Source of the DNA: Roridomyces roridus
Taxonomy: Eukaryota > Basidiomycota > Agaricomycetes > Agaricales > Mycenaceae
Assembly (NCBI GenBank): GCA_029378245.1
Contig: JARKIF010000055.1
Coordinates: 1-64,000 of the forward strand
Length of the DNA stretch: 64,000 nt
Reading direction: 5' to 3'
Shown here: one piece after another, positions 55,329 through 64,000 of the stretch
Layout: every line of letters begins with the position of its first letter
Numbering within the stretch: the first letter of the stretch is position 1
Notes under the pieces: model-generated
Databases searched by the model: none
The model's input: the letters and a program-made list of their open reading frames with translations, nothing else
Told to the model about the DNA's origin: nothing
Made by a program: the position numbers and the translations under genes

Positions 55329-57182
55329 TCACATGTACGGCTCCTCGTCCATGTCTTCGAGAAACCAATGAGCCAAGAAATCAGTCCGCTCCTGTGGGGT
55401 TTCCAGGTACGAAAATAAAATATCCTTCATCTTCTTGCTTTCCAGCAAGACTTCCTCGAATCTCTCGTTTGGCACCGATCCATGTCGCTCGCATCCAACA
55501 ACACTCAGACTGAGAATCATCCCAAGATCCAACTCCGCCTGCTCTCGTTGCCACCGGTCTGCCTCCGCAACATCCTCGGGATGAAACGCAATCGGACACG
55601 GGCCCGCAGCTGGCCCTGCGAGCGCGTCCCACTCCCGTGTCGCCTGGATGAGCGAGCGCTTCAGGGGGAGAGGCTCGCCCTGCCACGGGAAAGACGACTC
55701 GTGGAAGAGATCTTGCCGGAGCTGCATGTGAGGGTCCATGAGGGCCGCGTGATGAAGCGGGTTCCACTCCTCCGTGTCTTTGAAGTACTGGTAATGCTTC
55801 AGACGGCGCCGCAAGTTCGCCATCTCTCTACCTCGCAGTGAGTCGGAAAGGTCGGTGAAGTCGGGTGGTAGCGACGGCCGCCTCTTTGGATCGAATTCAT
55901 CGTCGCCGTCAAGATTTCGTATGCTGTCCGGAATACCAGCGAGGAGAGAGATGGGAAGAATCGAGGCGTATTGCCAGTCGATCAGGCTGCAGATTTCCCA
56001 CACCGAATCAGCCGTTCTGGAGACGAGAATATTGCCTTCGTGCGTAAGATCTGGATGACGGATGCGGAAAGAGCCGAGGGTGGGGTTTGGGGAAACAAGT
56101 GAAGGCGCAATGAGGAGGTAGCGATTCAGGTTCTCTGTGTGGTCTGACGGATGTTGCTCTTGGTAGTTGTACGCTTCCCTTCTCGAGCGGTCGAGCGGAA
56201 ACAACGGTTGGCCGAAGCGTTCGAGGAATACGAGTTCCTTGTGGGCGCCTCTGACCAGTGCTTCTACCATTGTTTCATCTAGAATCGTCCGTTAGTTCGA
56301 GGTAGGCAAAAGCAGAGAGCTACGCACATGGTCCCCGATTGACCTCGATCTGCGACTCTCGCCGCCCATGCCACAGACTCGGCCTCAGATCCGGACCAAT
56401 GCAAAACCGCGCATCGTCGGGCATCGGGATGCCCTTGCCAGCGCCAATTTTCTCCAGATCACACGCATAATACAAGCTCCCACCAGCAGGGAACTGGACA
56501 CTCATCATCTTCGCCTCGAGTTGGACTAGCTGCCGCACGACCGAGACGATGTCCCTCTCCCCAAAACCAGACGACACATCACGCAACTCGCTGCCTCGTA
56601 CATATTCCATGAAGATGTACTCTGTCTCGGCAGCGTTGTCCTTCCCAGCTGAGTACCCGTACAAATCTGGAGTAGGGATCCCAACGACACTCCGGAGATA
56701 GTCCATCGTCGCTACCTCGCTGGCAAGCAGGTAGTAGGAGGGCTGATTATGTGGGTACGGAATACGGGCGATCATTTTGAAGCCGTCGCGCATGGTGATG
56801 AGGAACGAACGGTTGCAGCCGCATTCGGCAAGTTTTGTGAAGGAGAGGATGTCGGAGGAGCTGCGTCCGACGGATTGGGCGGCTAGGAGGCGGAGTTCGG
56901 CGACATTAAAGACGGTTCTGCGCTCAGAAAGTCGCAGTGCATCATTTGCGCTGCATATTTCAGCTCCATTAACCAGCGAGACAGAGATGCGCAGAGTGCT
57001 TACAGCCACCTCCCCGAGGTATAGTCAAAGAGCTCATTTGGAGTGTGTGCAGCGGTCTCGAACGTGCGACGAATTCCGCTTAACGAGTTACGAGATAGAG
57101 GCAGTGATTGAATGGCATCGCGAACGTAGAGCAAAGATGCCCTTGGCTGTCCTGAAGCTAGCAGAAAGTGAGCGCATACCAT
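55329..57182 (-). CDS. AIM9-like aminoglycoside-phosphotransferase-fold protein
   Basis: The ATG at 57182 gives an N-terminus with Arg and hydrophobic residues but few acids (LLYVRDAIQSLPLSRNSL), a plausible mitochondrial presequence. It is followed by NELFDYTSGRW and, after an intron, RRTVFNVAELRLLAAQSV. The phosphotransferase fold shows ITMRDGFKMIARIPYP, ASEVATMDYLRS, EYIFMEYVRGSEL, then in the last exon HPDLTHEGNILVS (catalytic Asp and Asn) and SLIDWQYAS (metal Asp). These match the altered-inheritance-of-mitochondria 9 family, greatly expanded in agaricomycetes. Lys of the beta-3 strand is present in the KMIARI segment or replaced by Arg. A CGATCACGTG site lies 55 bases upstream. Substrate unknown. 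Confidence 0.82.
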
Positions 57183-57793
57183 GGGAGTCGATCGAGAGCT
57201 CGCAGTGGGCAAGCGTCACGGTGCAAACATTGAACACGATCACGTGCAAACATTGAATACACCGCTCAATCAAGACGCGTCAACAACTGTGCGTGGTTGG
57301 CTCACGGACGCCATGAGTATTGACGTTGCATGAAAGAGAGCGTCATGATCCCGCTGTATAGTACCGCCTTTGCATCAACTTCGGTCTTCAAATTACTTTC
57401 CCGGGCCCTGACATGGTCCTCAACTTATCGAACCTTCGATTCCGCTCATCGTGTTTACTCCCGTCCAGTCTACTGATTTATAATGCCCAAAGCTATAGCA
57501 CGTTGTTTCGTCGCATTTCCTTCTGAGCAATCTCCCAAGACCTCTGGTGTCGACATTCCGACCTCTTCTCTAGCTTCTGGCACTGAGCCTCCTGCTCGGA
57601 CAGTCTTACGCTTCATAGAATATTTCTTCATGAACAACGCTAGGTGCCAGATTACAGTCATTAGACCTCCGGCAGAAACGATTTTAGCACGGGTAGAACT
57701 TACTTGCGACGAAGCACAGGCAAAGGATCGGTGTGTTGAGAAGCCAGATGTCCGAGATACCCTTCGTGTAGGCGCCGAGGACTTGTTGCTTGA
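57183..57793. promoter_or_regulatory. Upstream region of AIM9-like gene with CGATCACGTG
   Basis: CGATCACGTG lies at 57237-57246, the same decamer found before the kinase-like genes C, D and E. A plus-strand frame (57483-57839) overlaps the 3' end of the next transporter gene and shows no family features. Confidence 0.5.
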
Positions 57794-60248
57794 CTATTTC
57801 AGGCTGAAATCAATAAGAGAGGTGATCGACGATAAATAGACTCTGAAAGCCAGCACCTCAATACTTTGAATGTGGCGAATACTATTGGCCAGCGTGGCGC
57901 CGGAGGTATTCCAATTCAAGCCAGAGATCTGGCTGAGGCGTCCGTGGACTACCTGAAAGATCAATCAAGTTGGAGGTGTGACGAAGAACGAGCTGGCAGA
58001 TTTACCCCTGCCCAGACGGTCTGACCAATGGAAATACCGACAGTTGAACCAAGATACCTTGAGCCCTGTTGGAGAAATCATGACAGTACGCGTAGAAATA
58101 AATCGAACCGCAGCAGCATCAATGTAGCATAACTGGTAGCAAAGTCTTTTTGTGGCATTGCTGCTTGCAACCCTACCATCGTTGCTATATAGCTGCCTCC
58201 GAGACCCATGCCTGCGATGGCTGAGAAAATGATTTGGGCTGCGCTGTGGGTCGCAAAATCAAACTGAACTGTGCCGAAACCGAAAATACACATACAATGA
58301 TGAGCGCTCATTCAACAGGATCATGAGGCCATATCCTATAGCCGCTAAAACCTGCACGACGGAGGGTCAGAGCCAAATATTTGGAAGGTACAATATGAGA
58401 ATATATACAGCAGAGACCCACGTCACCGGCCTAAAACCCGTTCAACAAATCCAGTACTTGGAACGCAGAAGAGATTCACCTATAATCACCCATCTTACTC
58501 GTGATGATTGCTCCGCCGGCCTCAGCAATCGAGGATAAGACGGAGTAAGGCAAAAGGCTGATATTGTTCTGTAAATGCCATCGGAATTTTTCCTGCCAGT
58601 TTGATCACTCACAGCAGCCCAGACTTTGTCGCTGAAGCTCCCAAGATCTGAAAATATAGTGGCAAATAGAATATCGCTGGTAAACAGTCATGGCGACGCG
58701 CAAAAATGGTGAATTGAAACCATCGCACCAGAGTAGAAAGCAGAGGTGCGAAACACCTCTGTGATCAAGATAAGGCCCGTTGTACGAGTCTGTCGTGTTC
58801 GCTTGTGTCATGCCACATGAATTCGAGAGCAATGAAAGGGTGCACCTTGAACAACCGTGGAGGAATAATGGGAGAACGGGTTGTCCGCCCCTCATACAAC
58901 ACGGCTAGAACGATGGTCACGACACCAAAAACCAGTGGGACAAGCGTTCCCGGCCTGTCCCCTGCGGATATTCAACGGACAATTAGAACCGACAGCGCAT
59001 CCACTTACAACCATCTTGGCTTTGACTTAATCCCATCATCAGGGACAAGGCCCCACCGATGAGGAGGAAGAGGCCGATGAAATCGAATTCACGGATGTGT
59101 TCTTCCAGACTTTTGCTCTTGTGCGGGTTCAGCTTCAAGCAGAAGAAGAGGAGTAATCCGGCGAGCCCCCCAGTGGGACTGTAGTAGAAACGGTTCACAA
59201 TATGATAATAGTAGTTGGGCAACGAGACGTACAGATTAATCCAGAAGCACCTGTATCGATTCATGTTTCTGCGTCAAATTTCGAGGGATTGAATGTGCGT
59301 ACCATCGCCATGAGAGGTGATCCGTTAATGCCTGTCTGGATATAAGTCTCGGATTTGAACGTAGCGGCCCTTTGCAGTACGCACCCCACCAATCAAGGGC
59401 CCGAGGAATCTGAAGTGTCAGGAATGATCAAAAAGAAATATAGACACTACCATAGACCTACCCAGCAACTACCCATGTTACTGCGCTGGCGGAACCATAG
59501 GTTCCACGACTGATGGTGCCTTTCAAAATTTGTCGACTTTATGTTGAAATTGGGCTTACACTTCCAGAGGCACGATATCACTAATGACAATTTGAACTAG
59601 CTGGAGAATACCTGTGAAGAATGAGCTCCCGACTGTGATACAAGAACACTGAAACGTACCTCCACCGCCGACACCCTGCAAGGCTCGCGATAAGATAAGC
59701 CAGTTCATGGTCCTGGCTGCGCCACAAAGCGCCGAGCCGGTCTGTTTCAAGATGTATAGTTTTTTGGCAAGAAAGAGGGATTGAACACTGACCAGGAAAA
59801 TTATGATTGATGGGTACAGAATCCACTTTCGGCCAAAGACATCGGATAATTTCCCATATGCAGGGCACAAGGCAGCTGTCGAGATGAGGTAGGCACTATG
59901 CAGACATATGAGGTGCTGTGTAGGTAGAAAACACTGGGCCGTACCTTTCTACCCAAGAGTAATTTTGCCCTCCTCTCAAATCGGCTACAATCGAGGGTAA
60001 AGCCGTGACAACGCTACAGAGCGTCTCGGCGTTGGCATATCACATCGTGCAGAAAGTCCTACATATTCAAGTCGAGAGCGGCCTACGCATTCAAGTCAGA
60101 TACGAGGATTTTGTGCAGCAAAGTTTTATACCAGGAAATTTGTCATTGTGAGTGCGAGGAAAACGAGAGGAAGATTGTTGTTGGGTAGGACATGCTCCTC
60201 GTCCTCCCTTGCTTTCTTCTGCGGTTTGTGGATTTCGGTGTCCGTCAT
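57794..60248 (-). CDS. MFS transporter, DHA2 (14-spanner drug:H+ antiporter) type
   Basis: About twenty exons can be joined in frame from the ATG at 60248. In order they give LPLVFLALTMTNFL, a 20-nt exon (60082-60063) completing AALD, VVTALPSIVADLRGGQNYSW, CPAYGKLSDVFGRKW (motif A), LILSRALQGVGGGG, IVISDIVPLE, RGTYGSASAVTWVVAG, GPLIGG, LTDHLSWRWCFWINLPTGG (motif C region), LNPHKSKSLEEHIREFDFIG, GVVTIVLAVLYEGRTT, FYLPLYFQILGASAT, IAEAGGAIITSK, VGLQAAMPQKDFATS and GISIGQTVWAG. This is the DHA2 multidrug antiporter plan. The C-terminus ends earlier than usual, after the VWAG helix and a short tail, so the last membrane segment may be lost. Confidence 0.75.
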
Positions 60249-60849
60249 AATTTGGGTGGGTTTTCGCAGCGGTAATCGGGACGCATCCTATAAATCGCGC
60301 TCCTTATCAACAGCCGTTAGAGCGCCAACTCGTAATGAAAGAATTTAGTGTACTGCTCGACCCACTAGCATTCGGGAATACAGCTTCTATGCTTCCATCC
60401 GCGGGTTTCCTCGGTCCACTGGCACGTTGCAAGGAGTCCAACTGGAGTTTGAATTTGAATCAACGAACCAAAAAAGTATGGATCATCGCCAACTATAGGA
60501 CGAATTGATCGACAAACAAGCACAAAGAAGCAACCGCCCATTACCAAAAAAGGTAATTTGATGCCGAAACATGGAGTGTACACGTCTAAGTAACGCCCGA
60601 CGCGATCCCGAACAGGTGCGATATCGTGCTACCCGGTACGGCTTCGATCGACCGCGAGCCTGAGATGAAGGATCAGCACAAAAGGAGAGGAAGAGGAAGG
60701 AGGAAGACAAGCCGATAAGAGAGAGAGACACGACCCTGCTGCCATGGGCAGCATTCCTCGGCTGGCGACCATCAAAATGCAGCAGGAAGCCACTTCCTAT
60801 CCATCGGGTCCACGTATGGGACACGACTGGGCATCGTCCGCCTGCCCGA
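60249..60849. other. Intergenic, nothing recognised
   Basis: Upstream region of the DHA2 gene. No gene or repeat identified. Confidence 0.45.
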
Positions 60850-61188
60850 TCAAAGAAGACGAGAAGGGATAAAACTCACCCGCCAACAGCGGCAGGCGGA
60901 GGCAACGTTGCCCTCGCAGAGAGGTCCGCCGACGTAAGGCCACTCGCAGGCTCCCCGGTCCCGCGTCTCGGATATTGCGGTCGGCAGTGGCGGCCACGGG
61001 GAGGGGTTTTGCTCGAGTGCCTGTGGCGCCGTGGAGTAATTTGTTAGTGTAGTTATCAGGATTGAGCGCTCCGTGAAAATCTCAGGGAAAATCTCAGCGA
61101 GTCGGGTGGTGGCGATACAAGCCGCAGTCCCGACCCCGGCGAAAATTATGTCGTACTTAATCGGGTTGGATAGTGTGGGAATTGCCAC
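60850..61188 (-). pseudogene. GMC oxidoreductase N-terminal fragment
   Basis: The frame starts PTLSNPIKYDIIFAGVGTAA, the beta-alpha-beta FAD-binding start of fungal GMC alcohol oxidases, here with GVGTAA in place of the usual GGGTAG-like loop. Similarity fades within about 50 residues (ATTRLAEIFPEI is the last recognisable part). No later GMC motif is found on either strand nearby. It is a gene fragment next to the boundary of the duplicated segment. Confidence 0.55.
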
Positions 61189-61454
61189 GATGTGACGGTA
61201 TGTCTGGATGTCTTCTGTTGAGATTTAGAAGAAGGGGACTGTTGAGGCGAACTGCAAGCCAACAGTTCCGTTAACCTTGAAGAGACGATGCCCTGTCGTT
61301 TGCACGGCCATGGGTCGGCTGAGACTGAACAGAAATATTTTGGGGTAAAACTGCAGCAGTCGCTTTTGAATCCAGCGAAAGAAGGGCCTCGAGTATCCAA
61401 GAAACGTTTTGGAGAAAGACAAGTCATCGGATCAAATGTCACGCTAGGTCACGG
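61189..61454. other. Short stretch before the duplicated segment
   Basis: No gene recognised. The boundary with the duplicated segment falls near 61450. Confidence 0.4.
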
Positions 61455-61768
61455 TCTTCAAGTTCGACACCACCAACTCGGACGCGCCCTTTGCTTGCCT
61501 TTGCCACCGGAGTCCGAGATTTCACCAACTTTGACTGGGATGTGGCCAAATGCCCCGAGAATCCCTGTTGACACGGCATGGAACAGTGCGTCCATGTCAC
61601 CAGGACCATAACTGCGCGGATCGCACGTCCACGACTCGAGGGTTTATCTAACCGTGCGTTAAAGACGTGAACGGTGCGCACATAGTATCTGAGTTTCCTC
61701 GCGGTGCTTACCCTCGTTCAGTGTACACGCCGTCGGACTCTCCCTGGCAGAATCGACGATGGAAAGTC

Positions 61769-62374
61769 TAGTGATGTTCAGGGCCGGGCTTGAGCCCGAA
61801 AGCCCGACCAAGCCCGGCCCGGGCTTCATCAAGCCCAGCCCGGCCCGACATCAGGCTTGACAGGGCCCAGGGCTCGGGCTTGGGAAATCTCAGGCCCGCC
61901 GAAGCCCGCCAGGCCCGGGCTTGGCTGTGTATCAGGCAGGCCGAATCACTGGTGCTCGGCAAGCTCTCCGGCGCCGGGTTATCACTTGCCGAATGTCATT
62001 TGCTGCCGAATAGGTGGGTTGACTCACCCATATTCAGAATATTCTCTGATCTGCTCCAAGATCAGGCTTCGGCTTCTGCCGGCATGACTCCGCCCACGGG
62101 AAGAGTGTATGTTTTGGCTGATTGAGCCTCTATCTTTTAATACAGGTTGAATCAGCCACAGACCATGCAAGAGATACATTTACACCCACTCTTTAAGCAA
62201 GTCTCCTAGTAGAAGAAAAAAACTTGTACCAAGCCCAGGCTCGAGCCCGGGCTTGAGACTTGGGCCGGGCTTGATGCGGGCTCGGGCTCGGGCTCGGGAA
62301 ATGTCAAGCCTAAGCCCGCCAAAGCCCAGCCCAAGCCCGGGCTTTTAGGCCCAGCCCGGCCCTGAACATCACTA
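61769..62374. mobile_element. hAT-like MITE (606 bp) with 8-bp target duplication
   Basis: The termini are TAGTGATGTTCAGGGCCGGG and its inverse, CCCGGCCCTGAACATCACTA. The 8-bp GGAAAGTC occurs directly outside both (61761-61768 and 62375-62382). These are hallmarks of hAT elements. Both ends carry long GC-rich subterminal arrays of GCCCGGGCTTG-type words around an AT-richer core. There is no transposase. The insertion point lies inside sequence that is continuous in copy 1 of the segmental duplication, which dates the insertion after that duplication. Confidence 0.88.
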
Positions 62375-63976
62375 GGAAAGTCGTATGGCCACTTGCTGTG
62401 CTGAGGACGAGATGTGCAGATCTTGGGCCCTCATTCGTAGACGGACTTGGCGTCCACTGATATTGTCTGGCACGAGTCAGGTTGAATCAGCAATGAGCGC
62501 GTTTATCCATGACAGTCACGGTGCAATCGACTTTTCAATCTCCAGCCTTCTGCATAGCGCCTCCATATCCGTCTGTCGTGCAATCCTCGCGACTCTTGCC
62601 CATACATTGACCCGATCTTGCCCACCCGCCCGGCGCACCCTCACCGCTCGCGGGCGCGTCTTTTTTGCATGCCCCTACCGTCCCACGGCCAGTGGAAGTC
62701 GATGAGTCATGCACCATCTGCCATTACCCCTCGACATCCCTGGGACGTATTTTCCAAACTCCCTTTCGAGGAGCAAGCTTCCTTGAAGCTGCCCGGAAAC
62801 CCTCTCCTCCACTCTGCAGTACGACACTGCATCTTTGGGGCATCTTGCGAGGGCATGGATGGAACGCTTGGGTCAGGCGACGTGAGCGAAAAAGTGGACG
62901 AGTGGCAATAGAGGCAGTTTCGAGTCGGCCGTTGCATGACGAACAGTGTGCCGCGCGCGCTCAAGAGACACCCTTACTGCGGCTCTCTCTCTGGTTTCTG
63001 CGAAGACACGTCGCCTGGGGCGAGATCTGTATTCGAGTCCCTTGTCCGCAATCGTCTCCGCTTCGAAACCTTGAACTCAGCGGCAAAGGACTATACACAT
63101 GCAATCTTACCGGTGGCTCAAATACTTGTCCCATGCAGAGATTACACGAGCTCGGTGTGGTCTGCCACTCCATGCATCCATGGGAACGACACTCCGCGTT
63201 ACCCCGCAATTCTGCGTTGGATGGCCATACAAGAGCATGGATGGAATGTTGGGGAATGCCGGGTCAAGCGACACAGGCGAGAGGTGGATGAGCGGCAGTG
63301 GGGGCAGTGGGGGCAGCCTCAATCGACCATTTGCTCCCAAACAGTGTCCCGCGTGTGTTCAAAGAGTCGTCCTTGCGGCTGTGTCTGGTTTCCGTCACGA
63401 CACATCACATAGGGTCAGCTTTGTGTTGGAGTACCTTGCCGGCAACCGTCTCCGCTTCGGAATCTTGAACTCCGCGGCAAAGCAATATACAGCAACGACG
63501 GGCTGAAGTGTGTACGTCCTTCCATTCCATCTTACCTGTGGCTCAGCTCAAATACTCGTCCTATGCAGAGGTTACACGACCTCGTTCTGTGTTCTCACTA
63601 TACAAATCCACGGGAGCGCCTCCCTTGTGGCTCTGTAGTGGCTGCGCCATCCTCCTCGCCAATATTTGCACCAATATATCTCTTCGTCGTTCCGGCGCAA
63701 GCTGCAGCTTGTTCTCTGCCTTTTTCAAGACGTCACCATACAATTCACGCCTTCCGCTGGCTACGTCGAGTCGAGGAGATCCAGCAGTTCGCTGAAGCTC
63801 TTATCCACCACCGCACCGGCCTGGCGTCCTTATCTTATCTCATGTCTTATGGCGATCTCGGGCAGTCTCAGAAATGCACCCGGCCCTCCATCCCAGACCT
63901 CTGCGGCCCGCGCGGGTGTCACCCCCACCCGCTTTGCTTCCGCCGATCCATTTTCGATTGAAATGGAGGCAGAACG

Positions 63977-63984
63977 TATAAAAT
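63977..63984 (+). promoter_or_regulatory. TATA box of a predicted gene beyond the right edge
   Basis: TATAAAAT in a context nearly identical to that before the cysteine-rich gene (54045-54052), where the ATG follows 73 bases later. The same spacing puts the next start at about position 64050. Confidence 0.5.
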
Positions 63985-64000
63985 GCGGGGGTTTCTCCAG

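Larger units (their letters stand above)
61455..64000 (+). repeat. Segmental duplication, copy 2, expanded
   Basis: This copy matches 52650-54075 in order but is longer, for two reasons: the hAT-like MITE at 61769-62374 and an extra tandem unit of about 374 bp. The units start near 62857 and 63231; each contains a GCATGGATGGAA word, the CCGCTTCG...TTGAACTC block and the AAATACT-CATGCAGAG block. The copy ends with the promoter TATA (63977-63984) and GGTTTCTCCAG-type leader. By alignment a paralogue of the cysteine-rich gene should start about 50 bp beyond the window. Confidence 0.75.

Noticed and set aside
57483..57839. Plus-strand 118-residue frame
   Set aside because: It overlaps the 3' end of the DHA2 gene and lacks any family feature.
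57794..60248. DHA2 gene as a pseudogene
   Set aside because: Apparent breaks between conserved blocks are resolved by short GT-AG introns, including one 20-nt exon. Only the short C-terminus remains unusual.
61225..61442. Minus-strand hydrophobic frame next to the GMC fragment
   Set aside because: It is short, without GMC or P450 motifs and not in frame with the fragment.
1..64000. CRISPR array, bacterial operon or integron signals
   Set aside because: No regularly spaced direct repeats with unique spacers were seen, and intron-rich genes show eukaryotic DNA.

Overview
The window is nuclear DNA of a filamentous basidiomycete, most likely a wood- or litter-decaying agaricomycete. Genes are dense with short GT-AG introns of about 45-60 bp. 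There are two AA9 lytic polysaccharide monooxygenases, F-box proteins of the agaricomycete type, a Zn2Cys6 regulator, and Ty3, DIRS, Plavaka, Tc1/mariner-like and hAT-like mobile elements. There are no operons, ribosome binding sites or CRISPR arrays.

Left part (1-8.8 kb) is repeat-rich. It holds the 5' end of a minus-strand Ty3 element (LTR 1952-2466, frameshifted gag), an LTR relic near 3.15-3.49 kb, a 2,978-bp TA-flanked terminal-inverted-repeat element (4342-7319) with two tRNA-like sequences but no recognisable transposase, and a broken Plavaka-type transposase N-terminus.

The 8.9-23.7 kb stretch is the most unusual part. It is a cluster of two lineage-restricted-looking families: three genes for small proteins with a D-(x)13-E-x-K signature of the PD-(D/E)XK nuclease fold, and five genes for atypical protein-kinase-like proteins. 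They are arranged as a repeated unit nuclease(-)/kinase(+)/kinase(-), present twice in tandem plus a third nuclease(+)/kinase(-) set. Nuclease-like genes G and H and kinase-like genes C and D look intact. The others are broken by a DIRS insertion, a MITE, truncation or frameshifts. All three minus-strand kinase genes have a CGATCACGTG element upstream. The families resemble the nuclease and kinase modules of Crinkler-type eukaryotic effectors, but function is unproven.

The 23.9-41.7 kb stretch is ordinary gene space: a decayed monocarboxylate-type MFS gene, AA9, F-box protein, SMP-30-like lactonase, Zn2Cys6 factor, Cdc24-type RhoGEF, SHQ1 and a haloacid-dehalogenase-like (HAD) protein. At 41.8-43.6 kb a long inverted repeat encloses a RecQ-like helicase remnant. 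It separates the first HAD gene from a second, which is fused to a coiled-coil region and a run of exon-encoded repeats (43.65-46.34 kb). A DHA1-type MFS gene, a second AA9 and a second (frameshifted) F-box gene follow.

Right part (52.6-64 kb): a roughly 1.4-kb segment upstream of a small secreted cysteine-rich gene (54118-55012) is duplicated at 61.45-64.0 kb. That copy is interrupted by a 606-bp hAT-like MITE with an 8-bp target duplication and contains an extra tandem unit. The TATA box at the very end of the window predicts a paralogue of the cysteine-rich gene just past the right edge. Between the two copies lie an AIM9-like phosphotransferase, an intron-rich DHA2-type MFS gene with a 20-nt exon, and a GMC oxidoreductase fragment.
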